A stretch of 64,000 nt of DNA from Solanum dulcamara (lineage: Eukaryota > Streptophyta > Magnoliopsida > Solanales > Solanaceae): contig NC_077240.1 in the NCBI RefSeq assembly GCF_947179165.1, forward strand, positions 49,412,501 to 49,476,500. The letters are read 5' to 3'. Shown one piece after another: positions 1-13,102 of this stretch. The notes beneath the pieces were generated by a model, which was not told the DNA's origin, ran no database searches, and was given only the letters and a program-made list of their open reading frames with translations. The position numbers and the translations under genes were made by a program. Positions within the stretch are counted from its first letter, which is position 1. Each line of letters begins with the position of its first letter.

Positions 1-2303
1 CAAACTCCAGCAGCAAACAAAGGAACCAAAAACCCTAAACTAGAGAGAAAAAGAGGACGGCCAAGGGGAAAAAAATAGGTAAGTCCCAATTTCTCTCCGT
101 AAATTAACTATATAGTGTATACCACGATGATATGGAGGTATTAGTAGTATAAAATTGAGTCTTGTTGCAGCAAAAATCGGACAGCAAGCAGCCACGGCGT
201 TCAAGTCGCGCTAGAAACATTCCGAGGCACAATTTTGGCTAGTTTTGGCCAATTTCGGGTAAGGTAAAGCTTATCCTTTAAATTTGGACTTTATGGTGTT
301 GTTATATAGTATATTATACACCTTTTAGGCTGATGGAAGTGTAATAAAGTCGTGGAAATATTCGACGTTCGAAATAAACTAAATTGGAGTCGCTATAGTT
401 GAATTGTCGTCGAAATAAAGTATTGTTCTTGTGAGGTGACGCTGAAGGGGTGTGGCTTGTTGTTTCAGGGTCTAAATATGTTATAAATTAGGTGGTAGAG
501 CTTCTATTTTCATCCACACGACCCTCCGCTTCGTACGGTTAAAGGTTTGGCAAAATGGAAACTAGAAACCCTATTTTGATATCATATTTTTGAATAAGTC
601 GTTTGGAGTTTATGTTGTATATGGTTGGTGTGAATTGCTGCAGGTTGTTGTTGTTGGTTGACTGTAGGTCTTAGTTACCTAATTGGAAATTTGGATAGGG
701 CACATTATAGGGGAGGTGCTGCCCCATTTTCGGCGATGCCTTAGCAAATAACAGAACTAGTCGGGGAAACGACTACGGAAATAGATTCCATTAATACTAA
801 GGTGTAACCTAGGGTGTTGGAAAGTTAAGAGGGGTTTATATTCTTATTACTTTCATGTTAAATAGGTTCAAAGGATGGCGAGGCAAACAGGATAAGGAAT
901 ATGTCAAACAAGGTATGTGAAGCTTCCTCTTGACATGTTTTGGCATAGGTAAGTAAAGCTCATTCTCTTTCTTCTGTTGGCATGTCCTAGTTGTAAGTTG
1001 AATGTAATACGAGCTCCAAGGTAATTCCATTCTTAAGTATCTCTTATTTACCACTGAATGTTGAACTCTATGGTAGTTAAACTATTTCTCTGGAAACTCC
1101 TATATGTTAAAGAGGTATGAATGTACAGACTCCGGGTCTTAAAATTATTAGATAACAAATGTTCTAGCTCCATAAGTAAATTGGCTTTACTTTAGTATGC
1201 ATCTAGGGTCCCTGAGATCCTAACTGATGTTACCCCAAGTGACAGTTAGAGGGCATTTAAAACAATTACATTCCTACCCTGACCTCCAAGTGATGATTCG
1301 CTTGATGGCTTCATTGAGTCTCAGATAATGATTTCAACTGTGTTTTGTTTCTCAATACTCTACTCGTGTATACTGTAACACTTCTTCTCCAAGTCCCGGG
1401 CCATTTGTCAGATTAGTGCAATTCACTTATTGTTCACCGAGTCCCTCGCTAGAGGGCCGACATCTGTATGTATATATAATGGCCTAGGGCCTGATACTGA
1501 TACTATGATAATGTGTTGTAATAAGGTGACGATGGCCTGGGGCCTGATACTGATACTATGATGATGTGTTATAATAAGGTGGCGATGGCACGGGACCTGA
1601 TACTGATACTACATATATGATTCACCGGACCCCTAACAGGGCCGACTATATTGAAAATTTGAGCATGCATGTTTTTGTGATTCACAGAGTACTGGTACAT
1701 GTTTCTGATTTGATAATTGGTTCCCCTGCTTCTCTATGTTGCATATACCTCCAGTTGTACTATGTTGTGTTTTACATACTCAGTACATATGTCGTACTGA
1801 CCCCCTTTTTCGGGGGGCTGCATTCATGCCCGTAGGTACAGATACAGGTTTTGGGAGTTCGTCAACTTAGGATTCCATACAGATCAGCTGGGAGAGGCTT
1901 CATTGTATCGGGGCCTAGTTTTTGATACTGTCCACTGATGTATAACATTATTTTGTCCATTCGGAAGTACGGCGGGGGGCCTGTCCCGCCATATGTTGTC
2001 ATTTATATTTTTAGAGGTCTGCAGACATGTATATGTGGGTTGTGTATGTCAGTTTGATTCAACTGGGTCTACCTGATATATAATATATGTGATTACATTA
2101 TGGCAGCCTTGTCGGCTTGCGTGCCCTGTCATGTTGTGATACAAACGAAAAGGGCTATAGGTTTATGAAAATGTTATTGCCCAGTGGGGCTCTGTTGCAT
2201 GATGTTATCTTATTTACGATTCAATATGACCACAGCTAATAGATATGTGTACGGGGGGTCCAAGTCGGACCCCAGTCGCGGCCTACAGGGTTGGGTCATG
2301 ACA
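1..2303 (+). mobile_element. 5' LTR (3' part) of a Ty3/gypsy chromovirus
   Basis: This is the right-hand part of a long LTR that starts before the window. It ends at a short GTCATGACA-type terminus (2295-2303), typical of the large Solanaceae gypsy LTRs in this window. A diagnostic block around 1760-1830 (a C-rich/G-rich stem followed by a TGCATTCATGCCC-like word) recurs at 60640-60710 on plus and 8410-8480 on minus. No tRNA primer-binding site follows 2303, so the leader is deleted or decayed. The upstream half (about 1-900) does not resemble the 3' LTR at 7260-12950, so the two LTRs may come from different subfamilies. Confidence 0.75.
1481..1611 (+). repeat. 53-bp tandem repeat inside the LTR, 2.5 copies
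   Basis: Copies begin at 1481, 1534 and 1587, each with a GGCC/GGCA-GGG-CCTGATACTGATACTA core. The third copy is truncated. The other LTRs of the superfamily have a single 'cap' of this type, so this is a local expansion. Confidence 0.8.
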
Positions 2304-2344
2304 TTAGGATAATTCCTCCCTAATGGATTATTATGTTTATAGCA

Positions 2345-3600
2345 ATGCCTTTAAACAAAGCGACAGCTACCTAGAAGGGCAAATCAGTAGTAGAAGAGAT
2401 TAGTCAGACTCAGAGAGTTACTAGGGCCCGTGCCTAGTCCGTGCCTGAGATTATACTTCAGTCAGCGAGCTCTGCTACACCACCACCTCCAAAGGATCTT
2501 AGAGTAGTAGCAGTTTCAGATTAAGGGGCAGATCCACCGCCAACTCCTAAGGCCCCAGTACCTGAGCCTCCCGCTCCCCATCTAGGGGCGGAGGATAGGG
2601 CCATGAGAGACGCAGTTCAGTAACTGAACAGATTAATAGTAGGGCAGGCTCGCATGCATGGGCTAGGAGTTGATTATGCAGATAGACATAATAGTCTAAA
2701 GGTTCGTGACTTCTTGAATTATAACCCCCCAGAGTTCTATGGGTCGAAGCCTGCGGATGACCCACAAAAGTTTATCCAACAGGTGCAACGTACGTTGAGG
2801 ATAATTAGGGATTCTGAGGCTGAGTCTATTGAGTTGGCTTCATATCAGCTATGTGACATAGCCGTTAATTGGTATAAATCTTGGGAGTTATCTAGGAGCG
2901 AGGGTACTCCTCTAGTGGTGTGGGATGAATTTGTGGAGGCCTTACGTGGCCACCTTTTACCTTCGGAGATGAGATAAGCCAGAGTTGATAGATTCTTACA
3001 TTTGAGGTAGAATGGTAGGAGTGTTCGAGATTATAGTCTTGAGTTTGATTCGTTGGCGAGACATGCGCCCATCATTGTAGTTGATATGGCTGATAGAGTG
3101 CATAGTTATGTGATGGGGCTGGATCGTTATTTGATTAACAGTTGTATGGCAATGGCTTCTCAGCCAAGTATAGATATTGCTCAGGTATAGACATATGCAC
3201 AGGGGGTAGAGGAGCGACACAGGGGGCGTTAGCCCGATAAAGATTATGGAAGAGGCCAACATAAGAGAGCTAGATCGGCTGGTTATTCTAGTGAGTTTTG
3301 AGGCAGGCAGCCTCAGCAGGTTAGTAGATATCCTTCTCAGCCAGCCCGGAGTGCACCCCCACAGTTCACATGTAGGAGATTCGATAGCACAGGTATTCAG
3401 GACTCGGTCAAAGCTCCAGGGTTTTAGGTTCACAAATGAACAGAGGTTCGTGCCAGTCAAGGACACCTTTGCCTCGATGTTCTCATTATAGTAGGCCCTA
3501 TTTTGGGGAATGCCATTTTGCTATAAGTTCTTGCTTTACTTGCAGCCGTCAAGGCCATATTATGAGGGAGTGTCCTTTAGGGGGTAGTCCAAGTGGTGCA
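2345..3600 (+). pseudogene. gag: Chromovirus gag remnant
   Basis: The reading starts at ATG 2345 and meets a stop after nine codons, then continues through several stops. The 2654-2977 stretch is the capsid core, with the plant chromovirus pattern PPEFYGSKPADDPQKF and a following LASYQL...W region. The coding resemblance continues past 2977 (VRDYSLEFDSLARHAP-like) despite a stop. A zinc knuckle of the CX2CX4HX4C type is readable at 3532-3573 (C-FT-C-SRQG-H-IMRE-C). Gag packages element RNA and the knuckle binds it. Stops at many positions, many of them TAG or TGA from CAG/CGA, mean that no functional Gag is made. Tekay/Del lineage is the best fit. Confidence 0.75.
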
Positions 3601-3780
3601 GCTTAACCTACTAGGTCAGTTGCTGGTTCATCTTCTTCTGTGGCTATGTGCTCTATGGGGTAGGGTAACCAAACACCAGTAGGCCGTGGTAGAGGCCATG
3701 GTGGAGCTCCCAATTCTAGCGGCCCTTCGAATCGCATATATGCCTTGGCTAGTAGACAAGACCAAGAGGCATCACCAAAC

Positions 3781-5570
3781 ATGGTTACAGGTATATTATC
3801 GATTTTCTCTTAGGATGTATATGCATTGATAGATCCAGGCTCCACCTTATCTCATATATATCTCCTTTTGTTGCTAATAGAATCATGATAAAACCTGAAT
3901 TGATAGAGCCATTTGAGGTAGCTACATCGGTAGAAGATTTTGTTATAGCCAAGCAAGTATATAGGGATTGTTTAGTGATTATATAGAGTCTTCGCACCAA
4001 GGCAGATTTGATAGAGTTAGATATGACAGAATTCGATTTTATTATAGGCATGGATTGGTTAGCTTCTTGTTATGCTAATGTTGATTGTAGAGAAAAAGTA
4101 GTTTGGTTTCAGTTCCCAGGGGAGTCATTATAGAATGGGTGGGGAATATGGCATCGCCAAGGGGTAAGTTTATCGCATACCTCAAGGCAAGGAAGATGGT
4201 TAGACAGGGTTATATTTATCATATGGTTTATGTGTATAACTTGGAAGCAGAGGTACCGACTCTTCAGTCAGTTCCGATAGTTAATAAATTTCCAAATGTA
4301 TTCCTAGATGAACTTCTAGGTCTTCCTCCTGAGTGGGAGATAGAGTTCACCATAGATATATTGCCAGATACTCAGCCTATATCTATTCTTCCTTATAGAA
4401 TAGCACCCACAGAGTTGAAAGAGTTGAAAGAGCAACTGAGAGACTTGTTAGAAAGATGGGTCGATGCGAATGTGTATTGATTATAGGCAACTGAACAAGG
4501 TGAAAATAAATAATAGATATCCCTTCCCCGGGATTAATGATTTATTTGACAAGTTTCAAGGTGCTAAGTGTTTCTCAAAAATAGACCTGTGGTAAGGCTA
4601 TCATTAGGTATGGGTAAAGGAATTAGATATTTCAAAGACTGCATTCAGGACCCAATATGGGTATTATGAGTTTAGGGTGATGTCTTTTGGGTTGACCAAT
4701 GCTCCAGCAGTGTTTATGGATCTAATGAACCGAGTGTTCAAGCCATACCAAGACATGTTTGTAATTGTATTTATTGATGATATTCTGGTCTATTCACGAT
4801 CGGAAGAGGATCATGTAGATCATTTGAGGACAGTACTTGGGGTGATCCAGCACCAGAAGTTGTATGCAATATTCTCTAAATGTGAATTCTGGTTGACTTC
4901 AGTAGCATTCTTGGGACATATTATTGGAACTAATGGTATTCGAGTAGATACACAGAAAATTGAGGTCGTAAAGACTTGGCCTAGACCTACAATACCTACT
5001 AAGGTACGTAGTTTTCTGGGGCTAGCAGGATATTACAGGAGATTTACAAAGAAGTTTGCTTCGATTTCAGCACCTTTAACAAGGTTAACTCAGAAGGGGG
5101 CAAATTTCCAGTGGACCGATGCTTGTAAACAAAGCTTTCAGTTTCTGAAAGATAAGTTGACTATGGCTCTTATTCTAACTCTTATTGAAGGACCAAATGG
5201 CTATGTCATTTATTGTGATGCTTTCGGTATTGGGCTAGGTTGTGTACTGATGCAACATGGTAGAGTTATAGCCTATGCCTCCCGGCAGCTCAGAAAGCAC
5301 AAAAGAAATTATCCTACTCTTGATCTAGAGTTAGCAGCAGCAATTCATGCTATGAAAATATGGAGACATTATCTATATGGCATACATGTTGATATCTACA
5401 CGGATCACAAAAGTCTCCAATACATATTTAAGCAGAAGGAGATAATTTGCGGCAGAGAAGGTGGCTGGAGTGGCTAAAAGATTATGATGTTGACATTCTA
5501 TACCACCCAGGGAAAGAAAATGTTGTAGCAGATGCACTCAGCCATAAATCTATGGTTGCTTGGTAGACAT
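3781..5570 (+). pseudogene. pol: Chromovirus protease - reverse transcriptase - RNase H remnant
   Basis: The aspartic protease signature is DPGS at 3832-3843, where most families have DSGA or DTGA. The PR-RT link region is 4020-4480, with the IIGMDWL word. RT is read in pieces and is longest at 4677-5477, including [18 protein letters not shown] and the FIDD catalytic box with the Asp pair at 4776-4781. RNase H follows with [15 protein letters not shown] and [11 protein letters not shown] frameshift at about 5447 moves the frame to a VADALS-like end. Two aspartates of the polymerase site and the first RNase H Asp remain, but frameshifts near 4480 and 5447 and many stops break the protein. Confidence 0.8.
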
Positions 5571-5793
5571 ATAACTAGAACAGAAGAAGATAGTCCATGA
5601 GATTTGCCAGTTAGCTAATCTTGGAGTCCGTTTAGCTGATTCCGAGGATGGTAGAGTTTCTGTTTGAGGAGTTGTTGAATCCTCTATCATAGGAAAAGTA
5701 AAGCGATGCCAATACAAGGACCTTGTTCTGGCAAAGTATAGGAATGCATCCCTTCAAAAGGAAAAGACCCCATTTGAGATCATACCTGATGGA

Positions 5794-7126
5794 GTGATAA
5801 GATATAGGGGCAGATTATGTGTAATTAAAATTGCAGGGCTACGGCAACAAGTTATGGGAGAGGCACACTATGCCCGTTATTTTGTTCATCCAGGGTCAAC
5901 AAAGATGTATCATGACCTCAGATGTTTATATTGGTGGGATGGCATGAAGAATGACATAGTAGAGTTCGTAACCTAGTTCCTAAATATCCAACAAGTTAAG
6001 ATTGAGCATCAGAAGCCTGGTGGATTATTACAGGGGATGGAGATTCCAACCTGGAAATAGGAGGTGATCAATATGTACTTCATCACAAGTTTACCTCGCA
6101 CTCCGCAAAAATATGACTCTATTTGGGTCATCGTTGATAGTTTGACAAAATCAACCCACTTTCTTCCAATCAGGACTACATATTTAGCTAAAGACTATGC
6201 CAGGTTGTACCTTGAGGAGATAGTGAGACTCCATGGGGTTCCCACAGCTATTATCTCCGATAGAGGAGCCCAGTTTACGGTTAACTTCTAGAATCCTTTC
6301 AGGAGGGATTGGGGACACAATTGAGTCTCAGCATAACATTTCACCCTCAGACTGACGGACAGGCCGAGCATACCATTCAGACACTACAAGATATGTTATG
6401 GGCCTGTATTATTGACTTTAGAGATAGCTGGGATGATCATTTTTCACTTATTGAATTTGCTTATAATAACAACTACCATTCGAGTATTTAGATGGCAACG
6501 TATGAGGCTTTGTATGGCAGGAAGTGTAGGTCACCTATTGGTTAGTTTGATGTTGGTGAGACTAAACTAATAGACCCAGACATGATTCAGCAAGCTATTG
6601 ATAAAGTGAAGCTCATTCAGGAGAGACTATTACTAGCCTAGAGTCGACAGAAATCATATACAGATAATCGACGTCGACCCTTAGAGTTACAGGTTGATGA
6701 TTGGGTGTTTTTAAAGGTGTCACCCATGAAGGGTGTAATGAGATTCGGCAAGAAAGGAAATCTTAGCTCGAGGTACATTTGCCCTTATTAAATCATTCGT
6801 AGGGTAGGCAAGGTTACTTATAAGTTGGACCTACTATCTGATTTGGAGCAGTACACCTAGTCATTCATGTGTCGATGCTTCACTAATGTATTGGTGATCC
6901 CTCTAAAGTATTCCAAGTGGATGATGTCCAAGTGACGGAGGAGCTGTCCTACGAGGAAAACCCTATGGCTATATTTGATCGCCAAGTCAGAAGGTTGCAT
7001 ACCAAAGACGTGGCTTCCGTCAAAGTATTGTGGCGAAACAAGAATAGAGAAGAGATGACCTGAAAAACCGAAGAGGAGATGAAGAACAAGTATCCTCACT
7101 TGTTCCTTATACCCACAGGTACTCTA
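5794..7126 (+). pseudogene. pol: Chromovirus integrase and chromodomain remnant
   Basis: The N-terminal zinc-binding region has HPGSTKMYHDL and YWWDGM, but the Cys pair expected near 5970-5990 is lost (a stop and FLNIQQ stand in its place). The DDE core is readable: VIVDSLTKSTHF, then IISDRGAQF at about 6250-6275, then [17 protein letters not shown]. The GPY/F-like module lies near 6680-6790. The C-terminal chromodomain-like segment is at 6919-7110 (SYEE, DRQVRRLHTKD, VLWRN, ending YPHLF). That last segment places the element among chromoviruses, whose chromodomain steers integration to chromatin. At least six stops interrupt the frame. Confidence 0.8.
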
Positions 7127-7245
7127 AACCCCTACAATGGTTATATTGATTAATAAGAAAACTATATTAGATAACTATTGCAAAGACTTCCCGGAATCCT
7201 TGTAAGACCTTATGAAGCTAGTTAACATTCGAGGATGAATGTTCT

Positions 7246-7259
7246 AAAGGGGGAAAGGA
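7246..7259 (+). other. Polypurine tract of the chromovirus
   Basis: AAAGGGGGAAAGGA sits immediately 5' of the 3' LTR start at 7260. It primes plus-strand DNA synthesis in gypsy elements. A second purine run, AAGGAGGGGAGGA at 7357-7369, lies about 100 bases inside the LTR and could be mistaken for the real tract. The solo LTR at 7955-11183 shows that the LTR starts at TATTATATCCC. Confidence 0.7.
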
Positions 7260-7954
7260 TATTATATCCCATACTTTTGTACATTGGAACATTTTTAAGC
7301 TACTCTAAAGATACCATGTGATCTATGTTATCCATGACGTTATTAAAATAATCTTAAGGAGGGGAGGATGTAACGCCTCATATTTTGCATAGACTAGTTC
7401 TATGTGGGTAGTGATGGTTTGAAATAGGTTTGGAAGGATTTGAAAAGGGTTCGAGGCCAAATAATTTATCATAGTAATCGACCTACTTGCTTAAGCTATT
7501 GGTTTGGATGTCTTACATAATTAAGCTACTTGATTACACGTCTAGCTTAAGTAGAAAGGATCACCCGAGTTCTTAAGGTAAGACTAATTGCTAACCTACG
7601 AAAAGAACAAGTAAGGGATGCACCTACTTAGAATATGTGGGCTACATTTTAAATGAAAAGAGCAAGTAGATGATGCAACTACTTACAAACTTGTGGCAGG
7701 AATTAAGTAGGGATTGGTGATTAATTATGATTAATTAACTTAATTAGACTACTAAGAGCGCCCCATAGCACATGCCGAAATTTGATTGGTCTTGAATGAA
7801 AAATGGGCACATGTTATAAGGGTGGACTCGTGTCCACTTTGTAGGCACCATGTAAGACTAAGATTTGATGACTAAGTCATCAACTAGAATTCATTTTCAA
7901 CTTTGAAAAAGTGAATTTAGAGAAGAGGAATTCCTAAGCTTTTGAGAGAGAAAG

Positions 7955-10900
7955 TGTCACGACCCAACCCCGTAGGCCATGACTAGTGCCCAAGTTGGGC
8001 ACTAGTGTACATATCTATTAGATATTGTCAAACTGAAACCAAACATTAAATGGAGGCTTTGTGAAAATAGGACATCATCTCAAGCATTAAATACATGCAT
8101 CAGGTAACCTGTCTCCTGAGGAATCACAATCAATTAAAACCTCATAATACACGAGCCGACAATGCTGTCACTACATACAATATCCCAAAATACAAGTCAT
8201 ATATGCATAAACAAATACATATACACACAACCTACACATATATCTACATACTTCTAAAAGTATCAACAGTATCATATGGTGGGATAGGGCCCCGTCGTAC
8301 CCCTAAATTAAACATATATATACATCAAAAAGGGGTCTAAACCAAAAGTCTAGACTCCAAGATAAAGGAGCACTCTAAGATAACTGAATAAGAATACTAG
8401 GCTAGCAGATCACCGTAGCTAGTACCTATACCTATGGGCATGAAATGCAGCCCCCCGAGGAAGGGGTCAGTACAAGATATGTACTGAGTATGTAAAGCAT
8501 GAAATATAATAGGAAAGATCATAACTAAAGTAGAGAGCCAATGAGACAAGTATGATAATCAAGAACTCACTATAGTTATGCCTTACGAAGAAATCATGCA
8601 TATCATTAGCATATATCGTACCAGGCCCATTATGAGAGTCGGCGCCATAATCGTATCATCATATACATATACTATACCATACCCGGCCCTCTAGTGAGGG
8701 ACTCGGTAAAGATGTAATAAAGTTGTGCATGATAACATACCCGGCCCAGGACTCGGTGAAAGAGGTAATAATAGTATGCACGAGTAGAATATCATGAGCA
8801 ACCATATACAATTAGATCATCGCCAGAGACTCAATAGAATAATCAAAATAAACCATCATTTGAAAATCAAGACAGTAGTCATCTCAAGTACCTTTTGAAT
8901 GTCACTATAGACCATATCAAATGGAGACTCAAAAATCATAGACATGTATTAGGATAATGCGAAACAGCTTATGGAATCAGAGACATTTATCATCGTAGAG
9001 TCTTTAGGAATAGGATCTTATACATCCAACTACTATTCAACATATAGAAGGCTCTAGGGCAGTAGCTCAACAACTTTAAGAGTTTTAACATCTAGAAGTG
9101 AATAAGGATCATGAATCATGTTCAGAACTTATGAATGGAATTACCCCAAAGCTTATATCATTCATCACTTATGTCTAAGACATGCCTAAAGAAATAAGAG
9201 ATAGGCTTTACATACCTTCAGCGCTTATTCGCAACACAACACGCATACGCTGCCTAATAGTGTCTCAAACTATATTAAGACGTCAAGAATTATGGTTAAG
9301 CTATGGGAAGGTTTCAAAATGCACTCCAACGTTAGCAGCTCATTTCTAAAAAATTAGGCGCATTTACCTTATATTCAAACCAACTATGTAACAACCAAGT
9401 CAACATCAACAATAAACACATTCAAGTGCTATATTAAAGTTAGCCAAGGCAAGATTCAAGAATGTTCTAAAATAGCCTGTACACTATTCCAAATCATCCC
9501 ACACATTACGACGTTCCATAATCTTTAACATAACAACTACGATGTAATCAAGTTACTCATAATAATCCATATCCACAACACTTCATCGGATGACCTTACA
9601 ATAGTCCAAGAATTACAACAACACTATAGCTTTAACTACTCTTAGTCCTTCAATTCAACAAGAATAACAACACAACCAACCTAGATCGTTCTAAATACAA
9701 TATAATTATAACTTTAGATATCAAATTCCTTCACTTTCATCGTATAACCAATGGAAACAAAAACTCCAACATTAATCAAAATTAATCCATCATCTTTAGA
9801 TTAGAATAACCCCAATAATTATAACCATACAATGTATAATCATAACCACGCTTAATTTTTCAATTCAACACAAATAGCCACACGTTACAATTACAACTCC
9901 AACTTGAAATATCAAATTCTTCCATTTTTATTATATAACTCATGACAACAACAACCAAAACGTTAATTAAAACTGATTCACCATTTCCAAATGAAACAGC
10001 CCCTACAAGGCTTTAACAATATTCCAACGCTAACATATATAATTTTATACCTCCAATTCACGTTTACACATTCACAACACGTCCAAATTCATCCTAAAAC
10101 GTATAGAAAATGATTAATTCTTACCTTAACAGCTTGGCTTCTCAACTTGACTGAAATATGTGGATTGCACATTAGGTCTTCTTGCTGCCCCAATGATTAA
10201 TTCACATTGTTAATCACCTTCAATTGGTTGAAAATATCTTATAAAAGTAGTGTGGGGATTGGAATTTGGGAGCTTGCTTGCTCAACCATGGCCATGAGTT
10301 GCCATGGCTTGAACTCTTATTCTTTTTCTCTATATTTTCCTCAAAGAAGAATGAGCTAAAATAAGCTTTTAGCCATTAATTTTTCATTATATATACAACC
10401 CCTAAGAGTTACACATGTCTAGCCTTGACATGTGTCCCATGGTCATCCATGGAAGCCCCTAAGAGTGACACGTGTCCAGCTTTAACATGTGTCCATTATG
10501 GACTTGTATCCTACTATCATCTACCCTCCAATCACATTCTACCACATGTCTTGGTGGGTCCCACTTAGTGGTCTAATTAACTTAATTAATCTCAATTAAT
10601 CCCTAATCCCCACTTAATAATCTAGACCAAATAAAATCTATAACCAATTCATGTATTAATTAAAGTCGGGAATAAAAATCTCTATCTTGCATCCCTAAAT
10701 AATCTTGTCCATTACTTTAAGAAAGTAGGTGCATCTTCTCCTTAATTCCTGCCATAAGTTCGTAAGTAGTTGTATCACCTACTTGCCTTTTTTTTATTTA
10801 AATGCAGTCCACACATTCTAAGTAGGTGCATCACCTACTTGAAGTAGGTGCATCACCTACTTATTCTTTTTAGTAGGTTAGAAATTAGTCTTACCTTAAG

Positions 10901-11183
10901 AACCTGTGTGATCCTTGCTACTTAAGCTAGACGTGTACTCAAGTAGCTTAATTATGTAAGATATCTAAACCAGTAGCTTAAGCAGGTAGGTCAATTACTG
11001 TGACAAATTATTTGGCCTCAAACCCCTTTCAAACCATTACTACTTCACATAGAGCTAGTCTATGCAAGATATGGAATGTTACATTCTTCCTTCCTTAGGA
11101 TCATTTGATAACTTCATGGATCACATGGTAGCTTTAGATAAGCTTAAAAACGTTCTGATGTACAAAAAGTACGGGATATAATA
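7955..11183 (-). mobile_element. Solo LTR, gypsy chromovirus, with perfect TSD GAAAG
   Basis: A 3229-bp LTR lies in minus orientation with no internal region. On the plus strand it begins TGTCACGACC at 7955 and ends GGGATATAATA at 11183. GAAAG at 7950-7954 and 11184-11188 forms a 5-bp target duplication. It aligns throughout with the LTR it interrupts, so it is the same or a sister family. The two LTRs of the parent insertion recombined and left one. Its element-sense 5' end is TA, not the usual TG, and the 3' end is CA. Confidence 0.9.
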
Positions 11184-12408
11184 GAAAGAAGTCACAGCCA
11201 TGACAACACCTAAGGAGCTCTCGGTTTTCTCATTTCCTCCCCCTTCTACACGATTAAGTTGAGGGATTTCAAGGTCAATTGGAGAAAAAAGATGGAGATC
11301 ATAACAACCATGACAACTTACGGCCATGGTTGTTCTCAAAGAAGTTACATGTTGATGATAAGGGGTTTGTTTTTAAGGTAAGATTTCATTCCCTTTTTAA
11401 TGTTTTAGGAATGATTGATCTGTGTATGAATTAGTGGATGTGGTATTGAATGCAAGAATTATGTGTTGGTGTTGAAATTTTGCTTGGGCCAAATGTGGGG
11501 CTGTGTTTAGACTAGCAATGATAAGTTAATTTTAAATTGGTGTTGTTGTTGTTGTCATGGAATAAATGATGAACTTAAAGGGATTTGATAACTAAAAATG
11601 GAGTTGTATTCGTCTAATGGGTTGTTCTTGTTGAATTGAGGGATTAAGGGTTAAGATTATGTATTGTGTTATTGATCTTGTAAGATTGAAGGACTAAGTG
11701 TCGTTAAGACTTGTGTTGTGTTGATTGTAATTGACGGGCTGCTTTAGGACTTGTCATAATGTTAAAATAATTCTCTTACGTATAAGGGTTGAAACCATTG
11801 TTGTGTTGTTGCTAATGCGAATCATTAATTCGATAAGAAAGCAATGTATAAGATATCGTATGCGAAACGTATGTGACCTATTTTGGGAGTATCCTTGGAT
11901 CTTGTTTTGGCCAGCTTTGGTTGTTGCTATGTTGGTTGTTGTATAATTGGCATAAATGCAAGGAGTGAGCGATATAGGTAAAGTGCTGCCCAATTGTCTA
12001 GAAATAAGTTACTAACGTTAAAATACGTTTTATGCCTTTCCATAGCTAACCATAGTGCTTAATATCTTAATATAGGTTGAGACACTACAGGCAACATATA
12101 CGTATTGTGTTACGGATAAACGCTAAAGGTATGTGAAGCTATCCCTTCTTTATTTTGGTATGTCTTAGATATAAGTGATATATGATATGATGTGAGCTTT
12201 AGGGTAATTCCATCCATAGGTTCCGAGTATGATTCATGATTCTTGTTCACTTCTTAATGTTAAAACTCTTAAAGTAGCTAAGCTACTGCCCTTGAGTCTT
12301 CTATACGTTGGACAGTCGTTGGTATGTGAAAGTCCTTTTTCTTAAAGACTCTATAATGATTAATCTCCTTAACTTTCATAAGCTGTTTCGCATTATCTTG
12401 ATGTGTGT

Positions 12409-12924
12409 CTATGATCCCTGAGGCTTTATTTGATATAGTTCATACTAACATTCAAAGAGTATGGAACATGATTATCGCTCTGATACTCGAGTATTAATTA
12501 GCCTACTTATCTATTGAGTCTTAAATGATGATTTAAATGCATATGGTTACTCACTACTCTACTCGTGCATACTGTCATTACATCTTTCACCGAGTTCCGG
12601 GCCAGGTATATTATCATGCACAGTTTTGCTACATCATTCACCGAGTCCCATGATGGGCCAGGATATCTATGATCCCTGAGGCTTTATTTGATATAGTTCA
12701 TACTGACATTCAAAGAGTATGGAACATGATTATCACTCTGATACTCGAGTATTAATTAGCCTACTTATCTATTGAGTTTTAAATGATGATTTAAATGCAT
12801 ATGGTTACTCACTACTCTACTCGTGCATACTGTCATTACATCTTTCAACGAGTCTCAGGCCAGGTATATTATCATGAACAGTTTTGCTACATCATTTACC
12901 GAGTCCCATGATGGGCCAGGATAC
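12409..12924 (+). repeat. 258-bp direct tandem duplication inside the LTR
   Basis: The two copies are 12409-12666 and 12667-12924, starting CTATGATCCCTGAGG and ending GGGCCAGGATA(T/C). Only a few scattered differences are visible, so the duplication is younger than the LTR divergence seen elsewhere in the window. Confidence 0.92.
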
Positions 12925-12950
12925 GGTATACGTGTACATGACTTTATTCC

Positions 12951-13102
12951 CACAAACTTGCCAACCTCTCTGAACTAAAAGGCGAACTCCAATTTGACTC
13001 GGCGAGTTGCCAAGTACCGTTTTGCGAGCTTCAGGCTCCAATTTTCATCGTTTTCCCCTTTTTAACTCGAAATTTCAACTTTTAAACTTCTGGGACCTCA
13101 CA
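12951..13102 (-). mobile_element. 5' tip of a second gypsy LTR family
   Basis: The reverse complement begins TGTGAGGTCCCAGAAG at 13102 and contains an ACTCGCCGAGTC-type word. It matches the start of the LTR at 55530 (TGAGGCCCCGAAAG...). Only about 150 bases remain. Confidence 0.65.

Larger units (their letters stand above)
7260..12950 (+). mobile_element. 3' LTR of the chromovirus, split by a solo LTR
   Basis: The left part is 7260-7954 and the right part resumes at 11184/11189. The inserted DNA at 7955-11183 is flanked by GAAAG on both sides. The right part runs to about 12950, where homology to the other family members (compare 60440-60480) stops and unrelated LTR sequence begins. The last several hundred bases and the CA terminus are therefore lost. 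The right part carries a 258-bp tandem duplication. Confidence 0.75.

Noticed and set aside
7357..7379. LTR start at TGTAACGCC after a purine run
   Set aside because: The solo LTR with target duplication shows that the LTR begins about 110 bases earlier at TATTATATCCC; the inner purine run is LTR sequence.
12409..12924. CRISPR-like or satellite array
   Set aside because: Only two long copies, no spacer pattern, and clearly within an LTR.
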